Source of the DNA: Maliibacterium massiliense
Lineage (GTDB): Bacteria; Bacillota; Clostridia; Christensenellales; Maliibacteriaceae
Assembly: GCF_900604345.1 (NCBI RefSeq)
Contig: NZ_LR026983.1
Coordinates: 620,001 to 684,000 of the forward strand
Length of the DNA stretch: 64,000 bases
Direction of reading: 5' to 3'
Made by a program: the position numbers and the translations under genes. How positions within the stretch are numbered: the first letter of the stretch is position 1; every line of letters begins with the position of its first letter. This document shows, one piece after another, positions 27,191 through 36,240 of this stretch. The notes below the pieces were generated by a model that saw only the letters and a list, made by a program, of their open reading frames with translations, ran no database searches and was not told the origin of the DNA.

Positions 27191-27502
27191 ATGGACAGCC
27201 AACTGCTCAAGGGGACTTTGGAGATGTGCGTGTTGCACACCCTCTCGGACGGCGCGCTCTACGGCTATGAGATTATGAAAATCATCCAGCGGGTGATACC
27301 CGAGGTGTACGATGGCTCCATCTACGCGGTGCTGCGCCGGCTTCACGCCGCGGGCTATACCCAGATCTTCTGGCAAGAGTCCACCGGCGGGCCGCCGCGC
27401 AAGTACTACCAGCTGACCGACATGGGGCGCAAGCGCCTGCTTGAGACGCGCGACAACTGGCGTAGCCTGCAGCTGGCCGTGCAAAAGCTGGGCATGGCAT
27501 AA
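27191..27502 (+). CDS. PadR family transcriptional regulator
   Basis: 103 residues, ATG 27191 after GGGTGAGGCG. Winged helix of the short PadR-s2 type: LKGTLEMCVLHTLSDGALYGYEIMKIIQRVIPEVYDGSIYAVLRRLHAAGYTQIFWQESTGGPPRKYYQLTDMGRKRL. It is the second gene after the HAAS-RDD protein; in most genomes PadR comes first. Presumably an autoregulating repressor; the signal is unknown. Confidence 0.93.
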   Translation: MDSQLLKGTLEMCVLHTLSDGALYGYEIMKIIQRVIPEVYDGSIYAVLRRLHAAGYTQIFWQESTGGPPRKYYQLTDMGRKRLLETRDNWRSLQLAVQKLGMA

Positions 27503-27554
27503 AAACGTTGCGCACGAAACAAATGCGCAGGCAAAGCGGCAAAAAACGCATGAC

Positions 27555-27587
27555 AAAACCGCCCGCGATACGCGCGGGCGGTTTTTT
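27555..27587. terminator. Terminator shared by the PadR gene and carB
   Basis: AAAACCGCCCGCG (27555-27567) pairs with CGCGGGCGGTTTT (27573-27585), followed by more T. It ends the padR transcript and, on the other strand, the pyr operon. Confidence 0.9.
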
Positions 27588-27609
27588 AATTGGGGTTCGT
27601 CTTTTTTGA

Positions 27610-30600
27610 TTACAGCGCGGCCATATCCACCATGTCGATGTCCTCGACGTGCTTCTTCTGGCCCAGGCAGTCCGCCACCACGCGGGCGGTATCCACCGCC
27701 GTCAGGCAGGCGATGCCCCGCTCGATGGCGCGCCGGCGCAGCTTGACGGAGTTGCGCTGCGGCTGCCGGCCGTGATCCGATGTGGAGATTAGATAATCCA
27801 CCCTGCCTGATTCCAGCAGCGAGAGCATGTTGGGCTCCCCCTCGTCCAGCCCGCGCACAGAGTTTGCGGGGATCATGTTTTCGATCAGGCGCGAGGCCAT
27901 GCGCGCCGAGGCGTAAATCTTAAAGCCCTGGTCGTAGAACTTATGGGCGATGGGCACCATCTCCTGCATGTCCGCGTCGCGCACAGCGATGAGCACGCCG
28001 CCCTCGTGTTTGAGCTTCATCCCCGAGGCCACCAATCCCTTGAGCATGGCGTCCTCACGCGTCTTTGCCACGCCCAGCACCTCTCCGGTGGACTTCATCT
28101 CCGGCCCCAGCTGGCTGTCCACATCGCGCAGCTTTTCAAAGCTGAACACCGGCACCTTGATGGCGATCATGTCGCTCTTTTGATAGAGGCCCGTGCCGTA
28201 GCCCATGTCCCTGAGCTTCTCCCCCAGCATGCAGTGGGTGGCGATATCCACCATGGGCACGCCGGTCACCTTGCTGATGTAGGGCACGGTGCGCGAGGAA
28301 CGGGGGTTGACCTCGATGACGTACACCTCGTCTCGATACACTACGTACTGGATGTTCATCAACCCCACCACGCGCAGCGCCCGCGCCAGGCGCGCGGTGT
28401 AGTCCACAATGGTGTCCTGCACGCGCTTGGAGAGGGTCTGCGCCGGATAGATGGAGATGGAGTCGCCCGAATGGATGCCCGCGCGCTCCACGTGCTCCAT
28501 GATGCCCGGGATGAGGTAGTCCTCCCCATCGCAGATGGCGTCCACCTCGGTTTCGGTGCCCATCAGGTACTTATCGATCAGCACGGGGTTCTCCAGCGCG
28601 TGCGCGGTGATGATGGTCATGTACTCCTTGACGTCCTCGTCGTTGTGGGCGATGATCATGTTCTGCCCGCCCAGCACGTAGGAGGGGCGAAGCAGCACCG
28701 GATAGCCCAATTTACGCGCAGCTGCCAGCGCTTCCTCTGTGGTAAACACCGTGGTGCCCTGCGGGCGCGGGATGCCGCAGCGCTCCAGCAGCGCATCAAA
28801 GCGCTCGCGATCCTCCGCCTCGTCGATGGCGTCGGCACTGGTGCCCAAAATGCGCACCCCCATATCCTTGAGGAAACGGGTCAGCTTGATAGCGGTCTGC
28901 CCGCCAAACTGCACCACCACGCCCCAGGGCTGCTCGGTCTGGATCAGGGACGCCACGTACTCGGCGTTGAGGGGATCAAAGTACAGCCGGTCGCCCGTGT
29001 CAAAATCTGTGGACACCGTCTCGGGATTGTTGTTGGCGATGATGGCCTCGATGCCCTTGTCGCGCAGCGCCCAGGCGCAGTGCACGCAGCAGTAGTCAAA
29101 CTCAATGCCCTGCCCGATGCGGATGGGGCCGGAGCCGAAGACGATCACCTTCTTTTTATCCGTGGGGTGGGACTGGATGTATTCCAGCGCTTCGTTATCG
29201 TCCCCGTCAAAGGCCGCGTAAAAGTAGGGCGTTTGCGCCGCAAACTCCGCCGCGCAGGTATCCACCATTTTGTAGGTGGCGTACTGCTTTTCGGGGAGCG
29301 GCTGGCCGCTGAGGCGCGCGATGGTCTTATCCAAAAAGCCCATGCGCTTGGCCGCGCGGTATTTTTCCAGCGTGAGCGGCTCCTGCGAAAGGGAAAGCTC
29401 CATCTGCGCCAGGTTGCGCAGCTTGGCCAGGAACCACTTGTCGATCATGGTGATGCCAAAGATGGTGTCAAAGGGCACGCCCCGCTTGATGGCCTCGTAC
29501 ACCACAAAGATGCGCTGGTCGTCCTGCTGGTGCAGCAGTGCCACGATCTGTTCATCGCTCTTTTGCGCCAACGTATCGAGCGAGAGGGTCTCCATGCCCA
29601 GCTCGATGGAGTGCACCGCCTTCATCACCGCAAGCTCAAAGCTCTGGCCGATGGCCATCACCTCGCCGGTGGCCTTCATCTGGGTGCCCAGCGTCTTTTC
29701 CGCGTAGACGAACTTATCAAAGGGCCAGCGCGGAAACTTGACCACGCAGTAATCCAGCGCGGGCTCAAAGCAGGCGCAGGTTTTGCCCGTGATCATATTG
29801 GGAATCTCATCGAGGCTGTACCCAATGGCGATTTTGGCCGCCACCTTGGCGATGGGGTAACCCGTGGCCTTGGAGGCCAGCGCAGACGAACGGGAAACGC
29901 GCGGGTTGACCTCGATGACGGCGTACTCAAAGCTATCGGGGAAGAGCGCGAACTGCACGTTGCAGCCCCCCTCGATGCCCAGCTCCGTGATGATGTTCAG
30001 CGCCGAGGAGCGCAGCATCTGGTACTCCCTGTCGGTGAGCGTCTGGGAGGGCGCCACCACGATGGAATCGCCGGTGTGGATGCCCACGGGGTCGATGTTT
30101 TCCATATTGCAGACGGTGATGACGTTGCCCTTGCCATCGCGCATCACCTCGTACTCGATCTCCTTCCAGCCCGCGATGCACTTCTCAATCAATACCTGGT
30201 GAATCGGCGAGAGGCGCAGGCCGCCGGCGCAGATCTCACGCAGGGCGCGCGCGTCCGCCGCGATGCCGCCGCCCGAGCCGCCCAGGGTGTAAGCGGGGCG
30301 CACGATCACGGGGTAGCCGATCTCCTCTGCAAAGCGCAGGGCGTGCTCCACCGAGTGCACCACCTCCGAGGGGATGCACGGCTCGCCGATGGCCAGCATG
30401 GTATCTTTAAAGCTCTGGCGGTCCTCCGCCTTTTTGATGGTCTCGGGGTTGGCGCCCAACAGCTTGACCCCCTGCTGCTGCAAAAACCCCTCCTCGGCAA
30501 GCGTCATCGCCAGGTTCAGGCCGGTCTGGCCGCCCAGCGTGGGCAGGATGCTGTCGGGCTTCTCCATGCGGATGATCTTTTTGACCACCTCGGGCACCAG

Positions 30601-30804
30601 CGGCTCGATGTACACCTTGTCTGCCATGGCCTTGTCGGTCATGATGGTGGCGGGGTTGGAGTTGATGAGCACCACCTCGATGCCCTCCTCGGCAAGCGCG
30701 CGGCATGCCTGCGTGCCCGCGTAGTCGAACTCCGCCGCTTGGCCGATGACGATAGGGCCGGAGCCGATCACCAGCACCTTTTTGATATCTGCACGTTTAG
30801 GCAT
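27610..30804 (-). CDS. carB: Carbamoyl-phosphate synthase large subunit
   Basis: 1064 residues, ATG 30804, overlapping the carA end by 8 bases. Two homologous ATP-grasp halves are seen: VLVIGSGPIVIGQAAEFDYAGTQACRALAEEG opens the carboxyphosphate half, and VIVFGSGPIRIGQGIEFDYCCVHCAWALRDKG opens the carbamoyl-phosphate half near residue 550. The last 140 or so residues are the MGS-like allosteric domain (ending ...CLTAVDTARVVADCLGQKKHVEDIDMVDMAAL). With CarA it makes carbamoyl phosphate from glutamine, bicarbonate and two ATP. Last gene of the pyr operon; arginine synthesis would also draw on its product. Confidence 0.97.
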   Translation of the reverse strand: MPKRADIKKVLVIGSGPIVIGQAAEFDYAGTQACRALAEEGIEVVLINSNPATIMTDKAMADKVYIEPLVPEVVKKIIRMEKPDSILPTLGGQTGLNLAMTLAEEGFLQQQGVKLLGANPETIKKAEDRQSFKDTMLAIGEPCIPSEVVHSVEHALRFAEEIGYPVIVRPAYTLGGSGGGIAADARALREICAGGLRLSPIHQVLIEKCIAGWKEIEYEVMRDGKGNVITVCNMENIDPVGIHTGDSIVVAPSQTLTDREYQMLRSSALNIITELGIEGGCNVQFALFPDSFEYAVIEVNPRVSRSSALASKATGYPIAKVAAKIAIGYSLDEIPNMITGKTCACFEPALDYCVVKFPRWPFDKFVYAEKTLGTQMKATGEVMAIGQSFELAVMKAVHSIELGMETLSLDTLAQKSDEQIVALLHQQDDQRIFVVYEAIKRGVPFDTIFGITMIDKWFLAKLRNLAQMELSLSQEPLTLEKYRAAKRMGFLDKTIARLSGQPLPEKQYATYKMVDTCAAEFAAQTPYFYAAFDGDDNEALEYIQSHPTDKKKVIVFGSGPIRIGQGIEFDYCCVHCAWALRDKGIEAIIANNNPETVSTDFDTGDRLYFDPLNAEYVASLIQTEQPWGVVVQFGGQTAIKLTRFLKDMGVRILGTSADAIDEAEDRERFDALLERCGIPRPQGTTVFTTEEALAAARKLGYPVLLRPSYVLGGQNMIIAHNDEDVKEYMTIITAHALENPVLIDKYLMGTETEVDAICDGEDYLIPGIMEHVERAGIHSGDSISIYPAQTLSKRVQDTIVDYTARLARALRVVGLMNIQYVVYRDEVYVIEVNPRSSRTVPYISKVTGVPMVDIATHCMLGEKLRDMGYGTGLYQKSDMIAIKVPVFSFEKLRDVDSQLGPEMKSTGEVLGVAKTREDAMLKGLVASGMKLKHEGGVLIAVRDADMQEMVPIAHKFYDQGFKIYASARMASRLIENMIPANSVRGLDEGEPNMLSLLESGRVDYLISTSDHGRQPQRNSVKLRRRAIERGIACLTAVDTARVVADCLGQKKHVEDIDMVDMAAL

Positions 30805-31900
30805 GCGCGCTTCCCCCTTCCATCATGGCGATAAAGGCGTCAAACAGGTACGCCGTATCCTTGGGGCCGGCGCTAGCCTCGGGATGGAACTGCACCGTAA
30901 AGCAGGGCCGCTCGAGATAGCGGATGCCTTCGACGGTGCCGTCGTTTGCATTGACGTGGCTGATGTGGCAGGCGCGCGTATCCACGCTGTCCGCCACCAC
31001 CGCGTAGCCGTGATTTTGGCTGGTGATGTAGGTGCGGCCCTGGTCCAGGTCGCGCACCGGCTGGTTGGCGCCGCGGTGCCCGTATTTGAGCTTTTGCGTG
31101 CGCGCGCCGGCGGCGAGCGCTGCCAGCTGGTGCCCCAGGCAGATGCCGAACACCGGCACCCCCGCGTCCATCAGCGCGCCCACGTTTGCGATCACTTCCT
31201 TATCCTCGGCCGGATCGCCCGGGCCGTTGGAGAGCATGATGCCATCGGGCTTCATGGCCAGGATCTCCTGCACATCCATGTGGGCGGGCACCACCGTGAC
31301 GCTGCACTTGCGGCTGAAGAGGGATTGCACGATGTTGTGCTTGTAGCCCAAATCCAGCAGCACCACGTGATGCTGCGCACCGGGGCAGGCGTAGCGCTCC
31401 CAGCCCTCGCACGTCACCGAGGCAATGGCATCTTTAACGCGGTAGGACTGGATGTCCCACAGCAGTTTTTCGCGGTTGAGCATGTCATACTCGGTGGTGA
31501 TCGCCCCGTTGATCACGCCCGAATCGCGGATTTCCTTGGTGAGCTTGCGGGTGTTGATGCCACAGATGGCGATGACACCCTGCTGCTTGAGATAGGTGTC
31601 CAGCGTCATCGCCACGCGGAAGTTGGAGGGCTCGCTGCAGCACTCGCGCACTACATATCCCCTAACCCAGCTCTTGCGCGACTCCATATCGTCGCGGTTG
31701 ATACCGTAGTTGCCGATCAAAGGATAGGTCTGCACCACGATCTGCCCGTAGTAGGACGCGTCGGTGAGCACCTCCTGGTAGCCGGTCATGCCGGTGTTAA
31801 AGACCACCTCGCCGATGCTGGTGCCGCGCGCGCCGAAGGACTGCCCCTCCAGCACGGTGCCGTCGGCCAGCACCAAGTGGGCCTGTACAAATTCTGTCAT
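30797..31900 (-). CDS. carA: Carbamoyl-phosphate synthase small (glutaminase) subunit
   Basis: 367 residues, ATG 31900. N-terminal domain (LVLADGTVLEGQSFGARG..GEVVFNTGMTGYQEVLTD) and a class I glutamine amidotransferase domain with nucleophile Cys in FGICLGHQLAALA and the His-Glu pair in FHPEASAGP. It supplies ammonia to CarB through the tunnel. pyrE ends 27 bases upstream and carB overlaps its stop, so it is translationally coupled to carB. Confidence 0.97.
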   Translation of the reverse strand: MTEFVQAHLVLADGTVLEGQSFGARGTSIGEVVFNTGMTGYQEVLTDASYYGQIVVQTYPLIGNYGINRDDMESRKSWVRGYVVRECCSEPSNFRVAMTLDTYLKQQGVIAICGINTRKLTKEIRDSGVINGAITTEYDMLNREKLLWDIQSYRVKDAIASVTCEGWERYACPGAQHHVVLLDLGYKHNIVQSLFSRKCSVTVVPAHMDVQEILAMKPDGIMLSNGPGDPAEDKEVIANVGALMDAGVPVFGICLGHQLAALAAGARTQKLKYGHRGANQPVRDLDQGRTYITSQNHGYAVVADSVDTRACHISHVNANDGTVEGIRYLERPCFTVQFHPEASAGPKDTAYLFDAFIAMMEGGSAHA

Positions 31901-31927
31901 ATGGTTCGTCTCCCCCCTTGCGCGCTA

Positions 31928-32491
31928 TTAAAACTTGCGGCTGCCCGGTTTGACCACGGGCGCGCCGGCTTCGCACAGCGGGCAGGAGGCGGGATCGTAA
32001 TTGGCGATATCCAGGCGGATGGCGGAAAACACCGGGCAGAAGATCTCTTCTTGGCTGCGGTCCACGATGCAGGCGATGCCCACCAGCTTGCCGCCGCACT
32101 TTTCAATGACGTCCGCCGTCTCCTTGGAGGATTTGCCCGTGGTAACCACGTCCTCGGTGATGAGCACCCGCTCGCCCGGCTGGATGGCAAAGCCGCGGCG
32201 CAGGGTCATCACGTTGTTTTCGCGCTCGGTGAAGATGGCGCGCTTGCCCAGCTGGCGGCCCAGCTCGTAGGCTACGATGATGCCGCCCATGGCCGGGCCT
32301 ACCAGCACGTCGATATCCATATCCTTGAGTTTATCCGCCACCACGCCCAGCACCGCGGCGGCCTTATCGGGGTACTGCAGCAGCTGCGCGTTCTGCGCGT
32401 AGCGGTCGCTGTGCCGGCCCGAGGACAGCAAAAAGTGCCCCTCCAGCAAAGCCCCTGTCTCCTTCAAAATCGCAAGTACGTCCACTGCCAT
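31928..32491 (-). CDS. pyrE: Orotate phosphoribosyltransferase
   Basis: 187 residues from the ATG at 32491 (AAAGGTG upstream); a GTG at 32500 overlaps that site. The PRPP loop reads RVLITEDVVTTGKSSKETA (VLITEDVVTTG is the type-I PRTase signature), and FLLSSGRHSDRYAQ and GPAMGGIIVAYELGRQLG fit the group of PyrE proteins. It turns orotate plus PRPP into OMP. The tail carries CPLCEAGAPVVKPGSRKF, a small CxxC-containing end common in this subtype. Confidence 0.95.
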   Translation of the reverse strand: MAVDVLAILKETGALLEGHFLLSSGRHSDRYAQNAQLLQYPDKAAAVLGVVADKLKDMDIDVLVGPAMGGIIVAYELGRQLGKRAIFTERENNVMTLRRGFAIQPGERVLITEDVVTTGKSSKETADVIEKCGGKLVGIACIVDRSQEEIFCPVFSAIRLDIANYDPASCPLCEAGAPVVKPGSRKF

Positions 32492-32540
32492 TTGTGTCAC
32501 CTTTACCCTTTCTTCGTCTCTGACGGTCTATCTTGATGCT

Positions 32541-33446
32541 TCAGGCGCGGATGCATCCGCGCAGCTCGTTTACGTGTGCAATGCCCTGCTGCCTGAGCAG
32601 CGTCTCCATTTTTTCGATGATGCGCAGCGCGGCGTCCGGCCGCGTGAAATTCGCGCTGCCCACCTGCACGCACGTGGCGCCCGCGCAGATGAACTCCAGC
32701 GCGTCCTCTGCGCACGCGATGCCGCCCATGCCGATCACCGGGATGTCCACCGCCCGGCACACCTCGTAGACCATGCGCAGCGCGATGGGCTTGATGCAGG
32801 GGCCCGAGAGCCCCGCCGTCACGTTGTCGAACACGGGCTTTCTCGCCCGCCAGTCCACCGCCATGGCCTGGAAGGTATTGACGAGCGACAGGGCGTCCGC
32901 CCCCGCGCGTGCGCAGGCCTCGGCCATGCGCACGATGTCCTGCGCGTTGGGCGAGAGCTTGACGATCAGCGGCTTGTTGCTGACACAGGCGCGCACCTTT
33001 TGCACCACCTCGTAGGCGGTGTCCTCCCGGATACCGAAGGCCATGCCCCCGTGCTTGACGTTGGGGCAGGAGATGTTCAGCTCGATAAAGTCCACGCTTG
33101 AGGCGTCCACCAGTGCGCACCCCTGCACGTACTCCTCGATGCTGCCGCCCCCCACATTTGCCAGTATGGCGGTGCCCAGCGCGCGCATGCGGGGCAGCTC
33201 GTCCGATAAAAACGCCTCCACCCCGGGATTCTGCAGGCCGATGCTGTTGATCAGGCCGCTTGCCGTCTCAAAGATGCGGCGGCCGCTGTTGCCGTAGCGG
33301 GGGTGCAGCGTCAGGCCCTTGGAGGAGATGCCCCCCAGGCGGGAGACATCGAAAAACGAACTGTACTCCTGGCCAAAGCCAAATGTGCCCGAGGCGGCGA
33401 TCACGGGGTTTTTGAGCGTCTTGCCACAGAGCGTTATATCAAGCAT
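32541..33446 (-). CDS. pyrD: Dihydroorotate dehydrogenase, class 1B catalytic subunit
   Basis: 301 residues, start overlapping the pyrK stop by 8 bases. FMN-binding TIM barrel with NPVIAASGTFGFGQEY, the active-site NISCPNVKHGG (Cys base of class 1 enzymes), VKLSPN, and GMGGIACAEDALEFICAGATCVQVGSANF. It oxidises dihydroorotate and passes electrons through PyrK to NAD+. The presence of pyrK next to it confirms class 1B. Confidence 0.96.
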   Translation of the reverse strand: MLDITLCGKTLKNPVIAASGTFGFGQEYSSFFDVSRLGGISSKGLTLHPRYGNSGRRIFETASGLINSIGLQNPGVEAFLSDELPRMRALGTAILANVGGGSIEEYVQGCALVDASSVDFIELNISCPNVKHGGMAFGIREDTAYEVVQKVRACVSNKPLIVKLSPNAQDIVRMAEACARAGADALSLVNTFQAMAVDWRARKPVFDNVTAGLSGPCIKPIALRMVYEVCRAVDIPVIGMGGIACAEDALEFICAGATCVQVGSANFTRPDAALRIIEKMETLLRQQGIAHVNELRGCIRA

Positions 33447-34179
33447 CCGCCATCACCTCCCGCGCGTCGAATACCGGCCCGTCCTTGCAGACGCACTTTG
33501 CGCCGGAGCGGGTCTTACAGGTGCAGCCCAGGCAGGCGCCCACGCCACAGGCCATGTGCCGCTCCATGGATACAAAGCACGCTGTGCCCGCGCGGGCGCA
33601 CATGCCGGCCACCTTGCGCATCATGACCTCCGGCCCGCAGGTAAGCACCACGTCGTAGGCGGCGGGGTCCAGTAGGTCCGTTACAAAGCCGTGGTGCCCC
33701 TCCGCGCCCGAATCGGTGGCGACGCAGATTTTGCGCACGTGCGGCCGGAAGGCGTCCAGTGCGTAGCTGGCCTGGCGAAAGCCGCAGTAGAGGTCCGCCT
33801 GGCAGCCCTCCAGCTGTTTGGCCGCATAGAGCAGCGGCGCAATGCCGATGCCCCCCGCCACCAGTGCCACGCGGCCGCGCACGCGCGCTGTGTCAAACCC
33901 GTGGCCCAGCGGCCCCAGCATGCAGATCGCGTCGCCCGCACGCATTTGAGCAAACTGCGCGGTGCCATGGCCGCGTACCTCGTAGAGAAAGGACACACTG
34001 CCGCCCCCCGCGTCAAACAGGCTGATAGGACGGCCCAGGAAGGTATCGCTGCCCGGTTTACGCAGCATGTAGAACTGGCCGGGCGCGGGCGCTTCATGCG
34101 CGCGCACGCGCATGCAGTAGACGTCCTGCGCCACCGCGGCGTTTTCCAGAATCAGGGCCTCCTCATAGCGCGCAGGCAT
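33439..34179 (-). CDS. pyrK: Dihydroorotate dehydrogenase electron transfer subunit
   Basis: 246 residues from the ATG at 34179 (AAAGGAGATCGCC upstream); the in-frame upstream extension inside pyrF is not used. FAD/NAD module (FYMLRKPGSDTFLGRPISLFDAGGG, GPLGHGFDT, VAGGIGIAPLLYAAK) and a C-terminal 2Fe-2S site with four cysteines (CGVGACLGCTCKTRSGAKCVC). It oxidises PyrD with NAD+. Overlaps pyrF by 17 bases and pyrD by 8. Confidence 0.96.
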   Translation of the reverse strand: MPARYEEALILENAAVAQDVYCMRVRAHEAPAPGQFYMLRKPGSDTFLGRPISLFDAGGGSVSFLYEVRGHGTAQFAQMRAGDAICMLGPLGHGFDTARVRGRVALVAGGIGIAPLLYAAKQLEGCQADLYCGFRQASYALDAFRPHVRKICVATDSGAEGHHGFVTDLLDPAAYDVVLTCGPEVMMRKVAGMCARAGTACFVSMERHMACGVGACLGCTCKTRSGAKCVCKDGPVFDAREVMADA

Positions 34180-35026
34180 CGGCGATCTCCTTTCGCATGC
34201 GCAGCACCTCCGCGCGCGAGGCGTCCTCAAATCGCGCCTCGTCCCCCGCCTTTCTGTAGGCGAGCAGCACCGAGCGCGAGGCGTTGACCACGCCGCCGTT
34301 GCCATCCTTTAGATACAGTGCGATGTCGCTGGCCTTGGCGCCCTGCGCGCCATAGCCCGGGATGAGGAAGAATGTCTTATCCAGCGCTTTGCGGATGGAG
34401 ACGGCTTCCTCCGCGTGGGTGCCGCCGATCACCGCGCCGATGGCGCTGTAGCCGCACGCGCCCATGTGATCCACACCCAGCTGCTGCACCCTACGCCCCA
34501 CAATATCGTAGAAGGGGGTGCCCGCATTGTCCGTCACGTACTGAAAATCCTTGGCGCCGGGGTTGGAGGTGCGCACCAGCACAAACATGCCCTTGCCCTG
34601 GTGCTGGACGTAGGGCAGGTAGGGCGCGATGCTGTCCATGCCCATGTAGGGGGACAGCGTGACGAAGTCCGCCTCAAAATCCCCCTCAAAGTGGGCCTTG
34701 GCGTACATCTCCGCCGTTTTGGCGATATCCCCGCGCTTGATATCCGCGATCACGGGTGCGCCGTGCGCGCGCAGGTAGGCCAGCGTATTGCGGTAGGCCT
34801 CCAGCCCCTGCATGCCTAGCGATTCGTAATAGGCGATCTGCACCTTGTAGCAGCCCGCCACGTCCAGCGTCGCATCGATGATGCGGCGGTTGAATGCGAA
34901 GATTGCCTCGCCCTCCTGCTGATACGCGCCCTGCAGCGCCTCGGGCAGATAGCTGTAATCCGTATCCAGGCCCACGCATACCACGCCGCGCTGAGCGACG
35001 GATTCGTACAATTTGTCCATCATCAT
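34163..35026 (-). CDS. pyrF: Orotidine 5'-phosphate decarboxylase, type 2
   Basis: 287 residues. Three ATGs in a row (35026, 35023, 35020) follow GGAGG at 35044-35040, so the exact start is uncertain. The catalytic segment is VIADIKRGDIAKTAEMYA (Asp-Lys-x-x-Asp), with VGLDTDYSYLP at the start and FFLIPGYGAQGA near the phosphate site, the pattern of the longer type 2 enzymes. It decarboxylates OMP to UMP, the last step of the operon's pathway. Confidence 0.95.
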   Translation of the reverse strand: MMMDKLYESVAQRGVVCVGLDTDYSYLPEALQGAYQQEGEAIFAFNRRIIDATLDVAGCYKVQIAYYESLGMQGLEAYRNTLAYLRAHGAPVIADIKRGDIAKTAEMYAKAHFEGDFEADFVTLSPYMGMDSIAPYLPYVQHQGKGMFVLVRTSNPGAKDFQYVTDNAGTPFYDIVGRRVQQLGVDHMGACGYSAIGAVIGGTHAEEAVSIRKALDKTFFLIPGYGAQGAKASDIALYLKDGNGGVVNASRSVLLAYRKAGDEARFEDASRAEVLRMRKEIADACAL

Positions 35027-35046
35027 AAGGCTTTCATATCCTCCCT

Positions 35047-36240
35047 TTACACGCCTGCGTTATAGGTAACCTGTCCCTGTTTCATGGTGCAGCGCACCGC
35101 GCCCCACAGCGTGCGCCCCGCAAACGGGGTGTTGCGCCCCTTGGAGGCGAACGCTTCGGGGTCCACGCTGAAGCTCTTGCGCACATCCACCAGCACCAGA
35201 TCCGCATCCATCCCCGGTAAAATCCGCCCCACGGGCAGGCCCATCAGCTTGGCGGGCCCCGCGCTCATGAGGTAGGAGAGCTGCGAAAGGCAAATGCATT
35301 TGCGCCGCACCAGATGGGTGTAGCACACGGCAAAGGCTGTCTCCAGCCCCACCAACCCGCAGGCGCCCGCGCGCTTGTCGCGCAGGGTGTGGGGCGCGTG
35401 GTCGGTGGCGATGCAGTCCACATACTCCCGCTCGATGGCGACGAGCAACGCCTCGGAATCGCGGCGGGCGCGGATGGGCGGGTTGACCTTGTAGGCCTCG
35501 TCCCACAGCGCCAGATGGTGGGGCGTCACCTCGCAGGTGACGTTTACCCCCCGCTTTTTGGCCTCAATGATGCTCTCGATGGCCTCCTTGGTGCTGACGT
35601 GCGCCATGTGCAGGCGCGCGCCGGTGGCCTCGCACAGCTCCAGATCGCGCACCGTGGCGATGTTCTCTGCCAGGCGGTAGTCCGTGGGCGAAAGGTCCAT
35701 GTCCTCCGCGTGGGAGATGATGGTCATGCCCCGCTCTTTTGCCTTGCACATGGCCTGCCACATCGTGTAGTTGCTCATCACGCCGCGGCCGTCCTCCGAG
35801 AGGAAGCGGACGTTCTCGTCCAGCGCGTCGATATGATCCAGGCTCTTGCCGTCAAAATCCCGCGTCAGCGAGGCGCACTGGTGCACCCGCACCAGACCCA
35901 CCTGCGCCGCCTTGCTGCGCACGTAGCTGATGGTGCGCATATCGCTGGCCACGGGGTCTGTGTTGGCCATCAGGTTCACCGTGCTGTAGCCGCCGTGCGC
36001 CGCCGCCAGGCTGCCTGAGGCAATGTCCTCCTTTTGGGTGTAGCCCGGGTCGCGAAAGTGCGCGTGCATGTCCACAAAGGCGGGCATCAGCACAAGGCCG
36101 CTTGCGTCCACCACCTCGTCCGCACCGTCCGCCGCAAAGTCAAAGCCCAGCGCGGCGATCCTGCCGTCCTTGATCAAAACGTCTACCTGCTCGTCCATGC
36201 CGGCGTCCACCACGCGGGCGTTGCGTATCAGTTTTTTCAT
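35047..36240 (-). CDS. pyrC: Dihydroorotase (class I type)
   Basis: 397 residues. The ATG overlaps the pyrB stop (ATGA, 36237-36240). Metal ligands are visible: [10 protein letters not shown], an active-site histidine in [33 protein letters not shown], and CIATDHAPH. It cyclises carbamoyl-aspartate to dihydroorotate. A little short compared with the roughly 425-residue average, mainly from loop trimming. Otherwise a normal enzyme of the pathway. Confidence 0.95.
   Translation of the reverse strand: MKKLIRNARVVDAGMDEQVDVLIKDGRIAALGFDFAADGADEVVDASGLVLMPAFVDMHAHFRDPGYTQKEDIASGSLAAAHGGYSTVNLMANTDPVASDMRTISYVRSKAAQVGLVRVHQCASLTRDFDGKSLDHIDALDENVRFLSEDGRGVMSNYTMWQAMCKAKERGMTIISHAEDMDLSPTDYRLAENIATVRDLELCEATGARLHMAHVSTKEAIESIIEAKKRGVNVTCEVTPHHLALWDEAYKVNPPIRARRDSEALLVAIEREYVDCIATDHAPHTLRDKRAGACGLVGLETAFAVCYTHLVRRKCICLSQLSYLMSAGPAKLMGLPVGRILPGMDADLVLVDVRKSFSVDPEAFASKGRNTPFAGRTLWGAVRCTMKQGQVTYNAGV

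Noticed and set aside
27943-30834. A 963-residue open frame antisense to carB
   Set aside because: Long antisense frames arise in GC-rich coding DNA. It lacks a ribosome site and homology, and carB on the other strand is complete. The same holds for 4079-5575, 30746-32536, 38274-40157 and 40308-42593.
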